64,000 bases of DNA from Salinibacter sp. 10B (GCF_002954405.1 NZ_MQWC01000004.1:3598668-3662667); one strand, 5' to 3'. Shown: positions 26,825 to 36,894, numbered from the stretch's first letter. Made by a program: numbers and translations. The notes: generated by a model from the letters alone, not told the origin.

Positions 26825-27267
26825 AAAAGGTAAGCGTCCACGCACCGATCCGCCAACGGAAATTTGGGAAAAGAACAGAGAGGGAGGACGGGGGAGAGGG
26901 GATTGGTCGGATACAATTCCCAAAATCTGCTAAACCAAACCAACTCGTTCCACTCAAGACGCCGTCACACTCGCTCGTTTCCTCTCTCTTTAGCCAAAAT
27001 CATCGTGCCATTGTAGACGTAGACGTTCGTGGCCACGACGGATTCGAAGAGCTTTCCTCTTGTTGACAATCAATTCGAAATCCAGCGCCCGTTTGTTGAT
27101 CTGAACGACACGCAAGAGCAGAACCTCGGTGGGGACGCCGGTTACACCGAGGGCGACGATGTCTTTGGGTATACGGCCTGCGTCTCGCACCGCACGATTG
27201 ACGGAGGTCAGGCCCCGATCGTGAGCAACAATGTTGTGCGGGCCGACGGCGCCGACGATCAGGACAG
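26825..27267. other. Non-coding stretch upstream of the deacetylase, perhaps partly relic
   Basis: Bases 26825-27000 should contain the deacetylase promoter; they are purine-rich with runs such as GAGAGGGAGGACGGGGGAGAGGGG. From 27029 a plus-strand frame (reading DNQFEIQRPFVDLNDTQEQ and onward) is open to 27337 but matches nothing I know. Because a clear pseudogene follows immediately, it may be a decayed upstream part of the same gene. Confidence 0.35.
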
Positions 27268-27710
27268 CACCGCGTTTCGGACGCACGGGCTTTTGGGGAG
27301 CACAACGGCTCAGGTGCCTCCACGGTCCAGTGGGTAGGATACGTCGAGGGACACGCCCCCCCACCGCTACTGCTTCGAAGTTGAGGAGATGCCCGTGCGC
27401 GAGCGACCGTCTCCGAGACGACGATTCGCAAGGTCGGACTACAGACCCCCCCCCTCGTGAAGTCCGTGATTCCCAATCCCGTCTGGCACCGGGGCACGCT
27501 GGAATTCGCCGTAACGGAGGCGACGTCCGTGACGGTTCCGCTGTACAATACGCTCGGGCGGCGAGGGCAAATGCTGTATCAGGGAACGCCCGCCCCGAAT
27601 ACGTTCACCGCGGTGCCGATGTGGACGGTGGACTTGGCGAATGGGGGGACTTTGTTCGGGGGCGGGGAGACGACTTCGTCGAAACGAGGCGCCAGTCGGT
27701 CGTAGAGTGA
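27268..27710 (+). pseudogene. Frameshifted remnant of a secreted protein's C-terminal sorting module
   Basis: The reading moves through three frames, yet each piece continues the same known pattern. Frame 1 gives FGEHNGSGASTVQWVGYVEG (about 27290-27350); frame 2 gives RYCFEVEEMPV (27365 on); frame 1 again gives IPNPVWHRGTLEFAVTEA, VTVPLYNTLGRRGQMLYQGTP (27466 on); frame 3 gives DFVRGRGDDFVETRR (about 27655 to 27710). Together these are the NPxx...LYNTLGR...FVETRR end module of type-IX-like sorted surface proteins in this group, comparable to residues 3011-3098 of the giant protein at 36895-46194. At least three frameshifts make it non-functional. It may begin further upstream. Confidence 0.75.
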
Positions 27711-27727
27711 AGAGTCGACAGAGGCCG

Positions 27728-28144
27728 TCAGTCTGCAAAGGCCAGTTCGAAGGCGTCGGTTACGGCGTCAGGGGCGGGGATGGGCCGCCGCCGCTCTGCG
27801 TTCATGAAGCAGAGTGTGGTGTGTCCAGTGGCCAATACATCGTCCTCGTCTTCTGGGTGTACCGAGTAGTCAATCGGCACGCGCACCGAGGGCGGCTCTG
27901 CAAAGGTCACGTTCACCACAATCACGTCGTCGTAGTGGGCAGGACGCTTATACTGGACGTCGGCTTCGACAACCGGCATGATAATGCCATCGGCTTCGAG
28001 GTCCCGGTAGCGGACCCCAAGGTCACGCAGGGCCTCCGTGCGGGCAGCCTCGAAGTAGTCGAGGTAGTGGGTATGATAGACCACGCCCATCGGGTCGCAC
28101 TCGCGGTAGCGGACACGGTGGCGGTGAGAGTATACGTACGACAC
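27728..28144 (-). CDS. YbgC-type acyl-CoA thioesterase
   Basis: A 138-residue hotdog thioesterase. The active-site region is RVRYRECDPMGVVYHTHYLDYFEAAR, with the Asp-x-x-Gly-x-Val-Tyr-His pattern of YbgC-like 4-hydroxybenzoyl-CoA/acyl-CoA thioesterases, followed by VEADVQYKRPAHYDDVIVV. It is cytosolic. The gene starts 24 bases after the accA stop on the same strand, so the two are probably co-transcribed, which would link it to fatty-acid or malonyl-CoA metabolism. It is not closely similar to the thioesterase at 6038-6454. Confidence 0.9.
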   Translation of the reverse strand: MSYVYSHRHRVRYRECDPMGVVYHTHYLDYFEAARTEALRDLGVRYRDLEADGIIMPVVEADVQYKRPAHYDDVIVVNVTFAEPPSVRVPIDYSVHPEDEDDVLATGHTTLCFMNAERRRPIPAPDAVTDAFELAFAD

Positions 28145-28168
28145 GAATCGGAGGGAAGAGGGGAGAGA

Positions 28169-29188
28169 CTATCGATGGGCAGCGGGGGCCATCGGTTCGC
28201 CCGTTTCGTAGGCCCCGAGGGCGTCGAACTTCTCCAGCCGTCGGTCGAGAAGCGTAGACGTGTCGATGTCCTCTAGGGACTGAAGGGCATTTCCAATGGC
28301 TTGTCCAACTGTAGCATACGTCGTGTCGGGATCGCGGTGTGCACCTCCCACCGGCTCAGACACAATCTCATCGATGACGTCGACCTCCACCAGATCCGGT
28401 GCTGTAAGCTTCAGGGCACGGGCAGCGTCCTCTTTGTGGTCCCAGGAGCGCCATAGGATTTGCGAACAACTCTCAGGCGCAATGACAGAGTACCACGAAT
28501 TTTCGAGCATGAGAATGCGGTCGCCGAGGCCGATGCCGATGGCGCCGCCGGAGGCCCCTTCTCCGATCACAACCACCACAATGGGGACCGGCAGGCGTGC
28601 CATCTCGAACAGGTTGCGCGCAATGGCTTCTGCTTGGCCCCGCTCCTCGGCCCCCATTCCTGGATAGGCTCCGGGGGTGTCAAGCAGTGTAACGATCGGT
28701 TTATTGAACTTCGCCGCCATCTTCATGAGGCGCTCAGCTTTGCGATAGCCTTCCGGATTGGGCATCCCGAAGCGACGGTACTTGCGCTCCTTCGTATCGC
28801 GGCCTTTCTGGTGGCCGAGCACCATAACGGTACGGTCGCGGTAGCCATAGCGCTCCCCGTTAAATTCAGCGAGCCCTCCCACGATCGACCGGTCGTCACT
28901 AAAGCGACGGTCGCCGTGCAGCTCCACAAAATCGTCGGTTAGGGCCTCGATGTAGTCGAGCGTGTAGGGCCGCTGTGGGTGGCGCGCAATCTGGACCCGT
29001 TGCCAGCGCGTAAGGTTGCGGTAGATCGAGGTCCGCAGCTTCTCGACCCGCTCTTCCAACGCATTAATTTCGTTGGAGAGGTCATCCTGCGTTTCTTCGT
29101 TGAGTTCCCGCATTTCCGCAAGCTTTTCCTCCAGCTCCACGAGCGGTTTTTCGAAGTCCAGCAAATGCTGATTGCTGTCGTCGGCCAT
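28169..29188 (-). CDS. accA: Acetyl-CoA carboxylase carboxyltransferase subunit alpha
   Basis: A 339-residue AccA. With AccD (not in the window) it moves the carboxyl group from carboxybiotin to acetyl-CoA, making malonyl-CoA for fatty-acid synthesis. The N-terminal helical part ([18 protein letters not shown]) and the crotonase-fold core with [60 protein letters not shown] (start of that stretch) and [20 protein letters not shown] are conserved. A frame reading from 29380 adds 64 residues without family resemblance, so the ATG at 29188 is used. A YbgC-type thioesterase follows 24 bases on. Confidence 0.95.
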   Translation of the reverse strand: MADDSNQHLLDFEKPLVELEEKLAEMRELNEETQDDLSNEINALEERVEKLRTSIYRNLTRWQRVQIARHPQRPYTLDYIEALTDDFVELHGDRRFSDDRSIVGGLAEFNGERYGYRDRTVMVLGHQKGRDTKERKYRRFGMPNPEGYRKAERLMKMAAKFNKPIVTLLDTPGAYPGMGAEERGQAEAIARNLFEMARLPVPIVVVVIGEGASGGAIGIGLGDRILMLENSWYSVIAPESCSQILWRSWDHKEDAARALKLTAPDLVEVDVIDEIVSEPVGGAHRDPDTTYATVGQAIGNALQSLEDIDTSTLLDRRLEKFDALGAYETGEPMAPAAHR

Positions 29189-29718
29189 GGCCAAAAGACA
29201 AGTGAGGCAGTACGCGATACGAACGCAAAACTCGGACCGGTAGGGGTACACACCGGCTGGCCGGGCGTCCACTGTGCCGCTGAGGCGCGCGGACGCACGG
29301 CAAGAGAGTAACGGTTCCACCCGTACAGTATGTGTCCTAACGAGGGCAATGGCAATTCTGTGGGCACCAGCGCTCAGCATTCATTTTGCCTGGACACGCG
29401 AGAAGGGGCGACTGGCGGATGGCCCGTGTCTTGACGAAGGCCTAAGATAACCCTTATCCTAAGGGCATCCGTCGTGGAACGAGCGGAGAACACCACTCGA
29501 CTTGGGGATGTCCGGAGGCGGGAGGGGCGTCTCGGTTCGATGAGAGAAGCCGATTGTTCAGTCGGCGGAGCCACGTGATCGTCTCGTGCCATTGGGGGAA
29601 GAAGGGAGCACGGCGGGGCCGCGCTTTCTTTCGAGACCTGCTATGCGACATGTCACAGGCGCAGCGCGGCTTTCACCATTCGGGTCCATCGTATTCACAC
29701 CGCAGTCCCTCACGTTTT
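29189..29718. promoter_or_regulatory. 530-base divergent intergenic region between accA and the FHA gene
   Basis: It must carry promoters for accA (minus) and the FHA-kinase genes (plus). A small inverted repeat GATAA-CCC-TTATC lies at 29446-29458, flanked by direct CCTAAG words at 29441 and 29458. Open frames that extend accA and the FHA gene into this region lack conserved residues. I see no RNA gene. Confidence 0.4.
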
Positions 29719-30867
29719 ATGCCGATAAAGCTGCAAGTTGTTAAGGAGGACGCCGCCGGGGAGCCGGCCGACTATCTGTTCGAGCAAGACCGGATTACGA
29801 TTGGACGCGGAAGCGGCAATGATCTCACTCTGCCGGATCAGAAGGTAAGTACCGAGCATGCCGAGATTCGGAGCAAGGATGGGGATTATCTTCTCATTGA
29901 TCGGGATAGCAAGAACAAGACGTATGTGGATGGGCAACGCGTGGGGGAGACGCAGCCCTACCGGCTCAACAGTGGGGATGTCTTTCGAGTGGGCGACTTC
30001 AACATCGAGTTTGCGCCCCTCTTCATGCCATCGTCCGAGCAGACTGCTTTCGCGGAGGAGGATGAGGCGGCCAATCCATTCGAGAAGCACGCGAAGCAGC
30101 TGGCATCTGCCCTTGAGGGACTAGCCGAGACCTACAAGTTTGCCCCGGCCGAGGACCGAGAGGAAAATTTTGCGGCCGCCGTGCAGGACCACCTCGACGC
30201 GGAGATCGCCGACGACGAGGCGGTGCAACGCGTCCTGTCGCAACTGGGAGCAGACGCATCGTCCACCGAAGCAGCGGAGAACGATACGTTTTCTCAACAA
30301 CCAACGGCGGACGACGAGGCGGTCGATGAGGTGCTTGGCACATTGCTGGAAGGGGTGGCCCGAATGATTAGTATTCCGAACCACTTCTGGCGGGAGTTTA
30401 CCGGCGAAACGCTCGAGCACCCGGAGGAAAAAGACTTTCTGTACGGAGCGGACCTTGACGACCTTCGGGCCCGCCTTCTTGACGACTCGTTGTCCGAAGA
30501 GCAACGAGAGGAACGCCTTCAGCACTTGAGTGATGCCGTCGACAGTCTCGTGGCGCATAACATGGCCATGCTCGCTGGCTACAAGAAGTCGGTGATGGCG
30601 GGAAGTAAAGAACTATTGCAACGGGTGAACCCGGTCGATGCAATCGAGGAGGCGGAGGAGGGCGGCATGATGGACAGCTTCTTTGGGGGCGGGAGCCAAT
30701 CGGAGCTCGAGCGGCTTCACGAAGAGTGGCGGGACCTCTTCCACGGCGAGTGGGGGGCACTGGAAAGCGAACTCTTCCGGCCCACCTACGTGGATGCGTA
30801 CGTGGACCGAATGGCCCAGACCTGGGACATGGACCGGGCCGAGATTATGACGAAGGAGGACGCGTAA
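29719..30867 (+). CDS. FHA-domain protein with type VI-like FHA C-terminal region
   Basis: A 382-residue cytosolic protein. Residues about 5-100 are a forkhead-associated domain, which binds phosphothreonine: ITIGRGSGNDLTLPD, VSTEHAEI, NKTYVDGQRVG and NSGDVFRVGDFNIEF. An acidic linker (about 105-215) follows. From about 215 to the end, VLGTLLEGVARMIS, AHNMAMLAGYKKSVMAGSKELLQRVNP and WRDLFHGEWGALESELFRPTYVDAY resemble the C-terminal region of TagH/ImpI-type type VI secretion FHA proteins. No other type VI genes are nearby. A Ser/Thr kinase follows 87 bases on; the FHA domain probably reads its phosphorylation. The ATG at 29719 starts the conserved domain; the longer frame to 29554 is not supported. 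Confidence 0.85.
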   Translation: MPIKLQVVKEDAAGEPADYLFEQDRITIGRGSGNDLTLPDQKVSTEHAEIRSKDGDYLLIDRDSKNKTYVDGQRVGETQPYRLNSGDVFRVGDFNIEFAPLFMPSSEQTAFAEEDEAANPFEKHAKQLASALEGLAETYKFAPAEDREENFAAAVQDHLDAEIADDEAVQRVLSQLGADASSTEAAENDTFSQQPTADDEAVDEVLGTLLEGVARMISIPNHFWREFTGETLEHPEEKDFLYGADLDDLRARLLDDSLSEEQREERLQHLSDAVDSLVAHNMAMLAGYKKSVMAGSKELLQRVNPVDAIEEAEEGGMMDSFFGGGSQSELERLHEEWRDLFHGEWGALESELFRPTYVDAYVDRMAQTWDMDRAEIMTKEDA

Positions 30868-30954
30868 GATAGGCGTCGAAGAAACAGCCTGACAGGAGCA
30901 GCGATACGCGTGATTCGTTCCCGTACTGACGATTGACCCCGAGGGACCAACTCC

Positions 30955-33102
30955 ATGAACGACGCCGTCATCGGAAAGGAAGTGGATGGATACCGCATCC
31001 AGGCCGTACTCGGGCGCGGCGGCATGGGGACGGTGTACAAGGCGGAAGACGTGAACCTGTCGCGGACGGTGGCGATCAAGCGCATCAATCCGGGACAACA
31101 GGAGCGGGAGTCTTTTATTCACCGATTCCGCTCCGAGGCGCAGGCCCTGGCTCGCATCGACAGCCCGAATATCGTCGGGGTCTATGCGCTTCGCGAGACC
31201 GACATCGGTCTCCTGATCGTCATGGAGTATGTGGAAGGGGGAACGCTAAAGGATCCAATCGAGCGTCAGGGAGCAATGGTGCCAGCGCAGGCCCTCCCCA
31301 TTCTCGAGCAAACCATGCAGGCGTTTCACGATGCCCACAGCGCCGGGGTCATCCACCGCGATATCAAGCCGGAAAACGTCATGCTGACGACGGATGGCAT
31401 GGTGAAGGTGACCGACTTTGGCATTGCGAAGCTCCGACAACCGGACTCTGGAGAGACCGTCACGCAGGGGGGGCAGGGCGGCACACTGAAGTACATGTCG
31501 CCCGAGCAGATCTCAAACATCAGTGAGGTCGATGCGCGAAGTGATCTCTATTCCCTGGGCATGACCGCCTACGAAATCCTTGCGGGGGACCTGCCGTTCG
31601 AGGATACTGATACCGACTTTGATATTATGCGGAAGGTGGTGGAGGGACAGATTCCTCCGCCTGACGAGCTCAACTCCGAGATCCCTTCGGGGCTTGCTCA
31701 GTGGATCATGGGGGCCATTGAGAAACGGCAGGACGATCGATATCAGAGTGCCGAGGAGATGCTAGAGGCCCTTCGGAAGGCCGATCGGCAGAGTACGGGC
31801 AAGACGATCACACAGCCCGACTGGGAGGTTGACGACGGCAGTGCGGACGTTGACGAGACACGGACGATTGTGCCGGAGGAGACGGATCCGGGGCAGACGG
31901 CGGGGCCGGACGAGGGGTACGCCGATCAGACGGAAACCGTCGTGCCGGAAGAGGGCGATGGCTCTGAAAAAACAGGGGGAGAGACCGTGATGGCCCCCGA
32001 GGGGACGACTCAACCGTCCGTGCCGGAAGCCGAGACGGACCCTGCTTCTGCTACAGAGTCCGGAGCTGACGACGACGATGCGGAGGACGAGATGAGTTGG
32101 GCCGTTGTGGGGGGCGGGATTGTTGCCGCACTGATCCTCATTGCTGGAGGGGCTTTGGCATACACCCAACTGGGTGGGGGCGGCGGGGCCGCGACGGCGA
32201 CCCTGGCGCTCGATACGGCCCCGGCTGGCGCTACCGTTCTCGTGAATGGGGACACTGCCGGAACGACCCCCATCAAGGGCCACGCCGTTGAGGCGGGAAC
32301 CGTTCAGTTGCTGGTTCGAAAGGAGGGCTATTCCAGATGGGACACGACCCTAACGGAAGTGAAGGGCGGAAGACGGGTTGCTCTCCAAGATGTGACGTTG
32401 GTTGAGCTAAGAACGGACGAGTCGGCTGCGATGAGTGCCGACAACGCCGGGGGAGCGTCGTCGGATGGAGGGGGAGAGTCGGAACAAGTAGCGAACACGA
32501 CTGAGCAAGCGTCCGCTGACGCTTCCGGCGCGACGTCCACGACAGAAAATCAGGATACACCCCCCGATCCCTCTGCGAGCGGCGCAGCCGACGTTGAGAC
32601 GGGCGGGGCCGAGACGACCACCGGCACCGTTGAGGTTACGCCCGAGCCATCTGGAACCGTTTGGGTGGATGGGCAGCAGCAACGCGGAGGGGCGATTCCC
32701 CTTGAAGTAGGACAACACACCATTACGTGCCGCCATCAGGACTACGGCAGTGTTGATACGACCCTCACCGTCTCCGAGGGACAAACCCAGACGCTGTCCT
32801 GTCATTTTCAGCAACAGGTAACTGTGAATACGGCAGGGGGCACCTACGGTCAGATCTGGCTGAATGGAGAAGTGACAAATGAAAGTACGCCCAGTACGCT
32901 CACCCTCTCGCCGGGGACATACCGGATTGAGGTACGGCGAAAGACGTTGGAAGGCTTTCAAGTAGAGGGAGGCATCACCAAGACGGAGCGGGGAGGATCC
33001 TCTACGACCGAACGATTTTCGGGGGCGGGCTACCGGATACGAGTCGAGCCCACCTTTACGAGGGTGGAGCACGCCGTCGTCTTCAATGTGAGTCGAGAGT
33101 AA
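30955..33102 (+). CDS. Transmembrane Ser/Thr protein kinase with extracytoplasmic PEGA domains
   Basis: A 715-residue Hanks-type kinase. The kinase domain (about 10-275) is complete: glycine loop [14 protein letters not shown], Lys42 in VAIK, H134-R135-D136 in [11 protein letters not shown] and D154-F-G. A Thr/Glu/Asp-rich linker with several TETVVPEE-like repeats (about 290-375) precedes one membrane helix (about 382-405). Outside lie a PEGA domain (about 414-482: [20 protein letters not shown]), a Ser/Glu/Asp-rich linker, and two more PEGA-like units (about 556-700). PEGA domains are surface or cell-wall associated. The kinase follows the FHA gene and precedes CsgG and surface-protein genes, suggesting it senses the envelope. 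Confidence 0.92.
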   Translation: MNDAVIGKEVDGYRIQAVLGRGGMGTVYKAEDVNLSRTVAIKRINPGQQERESFIHRFRSEAQALARIDSPNIVGVYALRETDIGLLIVMEYVEGGTLKDPIERQGAMVPAQALPILEQTMQAFHDAHSAGVIHRDIKPENVMLTTDGMVKVTDFGIAKLRQPDSGETVTQGGQGGTLKYMSPEQISNISEVDARSDLYSLGMTAYEILAGDLPFEDTDTDFDIMRKVVEGQIPPPDELNSEIPSGLAQWIMGAIEKRQDDRYQSAEEMLEALRKADRQSTGKTITQPDWEVDDGSADVDETRTIVPEETDPGQTAGPDEGYADQTETVVPEEGDGSEKTGGETVMAPEGTTQPSVPEAETDPASATESGADDDDAEDEMSWAVVGGGIVAALILIAGGALAYTQLGGGGGAATATLALDTAPAGATVLVNGDTAGTTPIKGHAVEAGTVQLLVRKEGYSRWDTTLTEVKGGRRVALQDVTLVELRTDESAAMSADNAGGASSDGGGESEQVANTTEQASADASGATSTTENQDTPPDPSASGAADVETGGAETTTGTVEVTPEPSGTVWVDGQQQRGGAIPLEVGQHTITCRHQDYGSVDTTLTVSEGQTQTLSCHFQQQVTVNTAGGTYGQIWLNGEVTNESTPSTLTLSPGTYRIEVRRKTLEGFQVEGGITKTERGGSSTTERFSGAGYRIRVEPTFTRVEHAVVFNVSRE

Positions 33103-33263
33103 GAACCTGTTCTCATGTACGCCCGTCTCCACATCCGATGCCGATGGGGGCGTAGACCGAACGCACATCGGAGCGGATGTGCCTGCATCCCCGGCGGGGA
33201 GGAACGGGGTCCGCAGTCGGTGCGTCCTGCCGAACGCACAGCGTATGAAAGGAAAACAGCTTC

Positions 33264-33428
33264 TTAGAGACTGTTTTGATTTCCCACGATGACAGTTCAG
33301 GCAGGGCGCGACGACTGCAGATCGTCGGGATCCAACAGGGGCTCCTTCTGAGCAACGGACGGCCCTCCAATTCCTGCGAAATACCTCGTCGATTCTCAAA
33401 CCCGATCAAAAATCAAAACAGTCTCTAA
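33264..33428. mobile_element. 165-bp MITE-like element with perfect 19-bp inverted ends
   Basis: TTAGAGACTGTTTTGATTT at 33264-33282 is matched exactly by its reverse complement at 33410-33428. If the terminal repeats start at GAGACTG, both sides are flanked by TA, as expected for a 2-bp target duplication. The 127-base interior does not encode a transposase. Internal open frames are short, though one on the minus strand runs out through the left end. This is the structure of a non-autonomous element or an internally deleted insertion sequence; the parent family cannot be named here. Confidence 0.78.
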
Positions 33429-33955
33429 GGGCCGAGAACGGCGCTGCTGTACGGAGCAGGAAGGGCAGAAGCACCTGACAGGTGCTGGTCAGGGCCGTGC
33501 TAGGAGACCCTGAGCCCCGTGCTGAATGTGGGCGCGTTGGTTGAAATCCTCCGTCGGGCGGAGCAGTCAGCCGCTGTGGCACCTCAAACGCTCAAGTCAA
33601 GCGTAGCGCCACGAATCGAATCCACTTCTGCGGCTGCCGACGATTGCTCGTGCCGCTCACGCGTGTTGGGACGCTCACCCCTTTTTCTGTAACGAAGAGG
33701 GAAGCCGACACGGAGTGGGCATTTCTACTGCTTCGTCTGTTTCTTATTGTACAGAACTGCCACACAAGAATTGATTACAGGGTTCATGGAAATTGCATTT
33801 CCGGTTTTTACATGCCCTCTCGTTATAGAAGGGCGGATAGGTGTCGCACGAATGCTCCCGTCGGGGAGGAAAATTTGTCTTTGGTAAAGTCCTTGCACGC
33901 CGAAGGCATAGCAGCGCACGAGCCACATTCTTTTAAGACCGAGAGGTGACTCAGC
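33429..33955. other. Non-coding region before the first csgG-like gene
   Basis: No supported gene. A palindrome AGCACCTG-A-CAGGTGCT lies at 33470-33486, within a GC-rich stretch with other short self-complementary words. From about 33640 the sequence becomes AT-richer, consistent with a promoter for the csgG-like gene at 33956. A 101-codon open frame (33644-33949) has no conserved features. The 160 bases from 33103 to 33263 before the MITE also lack a gene but contain CACATC-N6-GATGTG-type inverted words. Confidence 0.4.
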
Positions 33956-35053
33956 ATGCTTACGTCACGAACGTTTACCGGCCCATCTTTTTTCTTCCTC
34001 TCCGTTCGGTGGGGAAGCGCTCTTCTGCTCGGAGCCGTTCTTGTTAGCAGCCTTGGAGGGGTGCAGCGCGCCGCGGCGCAGCAGTCTGCTTTTGAGCAAG
34101 CAAAGCAGAAGTACCAGTTTGCCGAGTATGAGACGGCGACCTCGCTTTTTCAGAAGGTTGCCGATAACCAGCAGGCCGATATGGCGTTGCGCCGGGATGC
34201 GCTACGATACTTGGCGCGCACGTACATCGCTCGGGGACAGAAGGGGAATGCCCGGTCGGCCATTCAGGAACTCGTGGGCACGAACCCGCCAACCGATTAC
34301 CTGAACCCGGACGTAGAGCCGCCAGCCGTGATGGACATTTACTATCGGGTCCGGAAGGAGCAACGCGGGGACTACAGCGTGCAGGAACAGCAGGGACTGC
34401 AAACCCTCGCCGTTATGGACTTTTCGAACAACTCAATTACCCGCCGGGAAGACTATCAGGGATTGAGCAAGGGGCTTCCGTCCATCATGATCAATCATTT
34501 GACAGGGGGGACGGATCTGCAGGTGATTGAGCGAGAGCGGATTGAATGGCTTCTGAACGAACTCAAGCTGCAGAAGCAGGGAGACAAGGTTGATCAATCG
34601 ACCGCGGTGCGTACCGGGAAGCTTCTCGGAGCGAATGCGGTTGTGTTTGGGAGTTTCATCGCGACGGAGAACCAAATGAATGTTTCGGCGCGCGTTGTGA
34701 AGGTAGAAACGGGCGAGGTGTTGTTCGGGGACCAGGTGCGCGGAAAGCCGGATGAGTTCTTCAGTCTCATCAAGGAACTCAGCCAGAAGGTGACGAAGAG
34801 CATTAACGTCGAGATGGAGGAAACGAAACTTGGCTCCGAACAGACAAAATCGCTGGATGCAATGATGGCATATTCCGACGGACTGAGTCTGCTTGAGGCG
34901 GGGAAGTACCGAGAGGCACAGGGCAAATTCAAGCAGGCCCTGGAATACGACGATAGTTTTGCGAAGGCTCGAAAGAAGATGAAGAGCTTGAAGCCAATGG
35001 TCGCCAGTCTGGGTGCCGAAAACGAAAATGCTTCATCGTCAAGCATGGAATGA
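33956..35053 (+). CDS. CsgG-domain protein with flanking TPR-like repeats
   Basis: A 365-residue exported protein. A signal sequence (to about residue 41, RAAAQQ) is followed by a TPR-like region (FEQAKQKYQFAEYETATSLF, about 45-110), then a CsgG-type domain (about 145-290) with LQTLAVMDFSNNSI, DLQVIERERIEWLLNELKLQ and TGKLLGANAVVFGSFI, and a final TPR-like hairpin (YSDGLSLLEAGKYREAQGKFKQAL). CsgG of curli systems forms an outer-membrane export pore as a lipoprotein; this protein lacks a lipobox and is closer to CsgG/FlgO-like periplasmic forms. A paralogue follows 151 bases on. Confidence 0.87.
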   Translation: MLTSRTFTGPSFFFLSVRWGSALLLGAVLVSSLGGVQRAAAQQSAFEQAKQKYQFAEYETATSLFQKVADNQQADMALRRDALRYLARTYIARGQKGNARSAIQELVGTNPPTDYLNPDVEPPAVMDIYYRVRKEQRGDYSVQEQQGLQTLAVMDFSNNSITRREDYQGLSKGLPSIMINHLTGGTDLQVIERERIEWLLNELKLQKQGDKVDQSTAVRTGKLLGANAVVFGSFIATENQMNVSARVVKVETGEVLFGDQVRGKPDEFFSLIKELSQKVTKSINVEMEETKLGSEQTKSLDAMMAYSDGLSLLEAGKYREAQGKFKQALEYDDSFAKARKKMKSLKPMVASLGAENENASSSSME

Positions 35054-35204
35054 CAGGAGCGATCGGCTGCCCGGAATTTCGGAGAAGGACCGTTGAGAGA
35101 AGAGATTTGTGTGCTGAGGGAGCCAGTGCAGAGTGAAGAGTTCCACAGGACACGCTCATTGGAAGAGGCATCCTCGTGTACCTAGTCAGATCTCGCTTGA
35201 GCTC

Positions 35205-36605
35205 ATGATCGACGACGAACGCGGCCCGGGCGCATTGGTCCGATGGGGGCGCGCAGTTGGGATCGTATATTTCCCCGACTCGCTTGGCCGTTTCCTGGTG
35301 CTGCTCTGCCTTGTCGTAGGAGTGGGCGGGTGTGGCGGACCTTCGGTCACGATGGATCAGGATCCGGACGCGTTCGAAGAGCAGGAGGATCAGCTTCAGG
35401 AGCGGCTCTCGGACCATCCGGACGACGGGGAGGCGCTTCGGGACCTTGGCTCCATCTATCTTCGGACGGATCGGCCGTCCCAGGCGTACGATGCGCTCAA
35501 GAAGGCCTTTTCGCAGCGCCCGAATGACCCGAAGGTCCTTTTCTATTTAGGGTTGGCCAGTGAGCAGGTGGGGCGCCGGGAAGGGGCCCTCAAGCTCTTT
35601 GGGCGCTTCGACGAGGTGCCGAAGGAATCGAAGTATCACTCCCTGATGGAGGGACGCTACGAATGGCTTGCCCGGAAGCAAGCCCAGCGACAGGCCCGCG
35701 AGATGATCGCGCAGGAGCAGGCTCAGCCGGCGGATGTGCGCACTGACGTCTCGTCGGAGGTGGTGGCGGTCGTGCCGATGCAGTACCAGGGGAGTGAGGA
35801 GCAGTATGCGCCGTTGGGGCGCGGATTGGCGGAGATGTTTACGACCGACCTTGCGAATGTAGGACGTCTTCAGGTCGTGGAGCGGGTACGGCTCCAGGCC
35901 ATTTTGGACGAGCTAAAACTCGGGCAGAGTGAGTACGTTGACCAGTCCACAGCGCCGCGTGTGGGGCGTCTCGTGGGGGCGGGGCGTCTCGTTGGGGGAT
36001 CCTACCTGGTCACCGACGACGAAGAGGTGCGTCTGCAGGTGACCCTCGCCAATGTCGGGACGGGAGAACGCATTCCACAGCTCGACAATCAGCGTGCTCG
36101 TCTCTCCAACCTCTTCGACCTTCAAACCAAGGTTACCTTCTCGATTGTGGACCATCTCGGGGTGGAGTTGACGCCGCAAGAGCGGGCGGCCATCCAGGAA
36201 GTGCCGACCCAAAGCATTCAGGCGTTCCTGGCGTATAGTCGGGGGTTGATGGAAGAGGATCGGGGCAATTACGGCACGGCAGCCCAATACTACCAACAGG
36301 CCCAGCAGATTGACCCGAACTTCGAAGCCGCGGCTCAGCGAAGGGAGAGAGCGCGTAGCGTCGAGGCTGGGGGCGGAAGCCAACAGGATGCTCTCGCTAA
36401 CGCTGAAAAGGGCAACTCGGGAGAGAATACGGCTCCGAGTGAATCGATCAATCTTGTAAACCAGCGCCTTCAGAACATGGGGGTTATTCCTGCGGGAGGC
36501 CCCGGCGATGACGAACGTGACGTTGCCCAGGAAGCGGAAACGGCTGAGGAGAGTCGCGAGCTGGACGATCCGCCGGATCCGCCGTCCGGAAGTGGAGGGC
36601 AGTAA
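35205..36605 (+). CDS. CsgG-domain lipoprotein with N-terminal TPR repeats
   Basis: About 466 residues. A hydrophobic core LGRFLVLLCLVVGVGG leads to a lipobox Cys (VGGCGG), so it is a probable lipoprotein. TPR repeats follow (HPDDGEALRDLGSIYLRTDRPSQAYDAL; PNDPKVLFYLGLASEQVG), then a CsgG-type domain (VVAVVPMQYQGSE, LGRGLAEMFTTDLANVGRLQ, LDELKLGQSEYVDQST, VGRLVGAGRLVGGSYL) and a last TPR (YYQQAQQIDPNFEAA). The shared VDQST and LNEL/LDELKL words show it is a paralogue of the preceding gene. The start is uncertain: ATG 35205 gives a long n-region, and a later alternative start nearer the hydrophobic core is possible. Confidence 0.85.
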   Translation: MIDDERGPGALVRWGRAVGIVYFPDSLGRFLVLLCLVVGVGGCGGPSVTMDQDPDAFEEQEDQLQERLSDHPDDGEALRDLGSIYLRTDRPSQAYDALKKAFSQRPNDPKVLFYLGLASEQVGRREGALKLFGRFDEVPKESKYHSLMEGRYEWLARKQAQRQAREMIAQEQAQPADVRTDVSSEVVAVVPMQYQGSEEQYAPLGRGLAEMFTTDLANVGRLQVVERVRLQAILDELKLGQSEYVDQSTAPRVGRLVGAGRLVGGSYLVTDDEEVRLQVTLANVGTGERIPQLDNQRARLSNLFDLQTKVTFSIVDHLGVELTPQERAAIQEVPTQSIQAFLAYSRGLMEEDRGNYGTAAQYYQQAQQIDPNFEAAAQRRERARSVEAGGGSQQDALANAEKGNSGENTAPSESINLVNQRLQNMGVIPAGGPGDDERDVAQEAETAEESRELDDPPDPPSGSGGQ

Positions 36606-36894
36606 GGGCCTGTTCCGGGGGCGTGGTCGACTGCGCGGGCTGTTCAGCGCAGACCTCCCGAACTGGCACGGCTAAATGCTTCCGGAGGCGGGTTTCAGGG
36701 GCGTCTCGGCAAAGGGAGGTGGGAAGAAAGACGTACGGGAGATGGGCGAAGAGATCAAGCCTCGGATGCGGAGGACAGATCAGACGACGAGTTCGGGGTC
36801 CGGAGAGACGACGCCAGCCTGAGCGGCATGTGTTTTGTCCCAGGAAATCTCAGTCGGAGGGGACGGAATCTGAAGAAATATATTACGTTGCTGC

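Noticed and set aside
29719-33102. A type VI secretion locus
   Set aside because: Only the FHA C-terminal region resembles type VI; no tss, hcp, vgrG or clpV genes are present in the window.
33644-33949. A 101-codon open frame before the first csgG-like gene
   Set aside because: No conserved features, rare-looking composition, ends just before a real start; probably promoter DNA.
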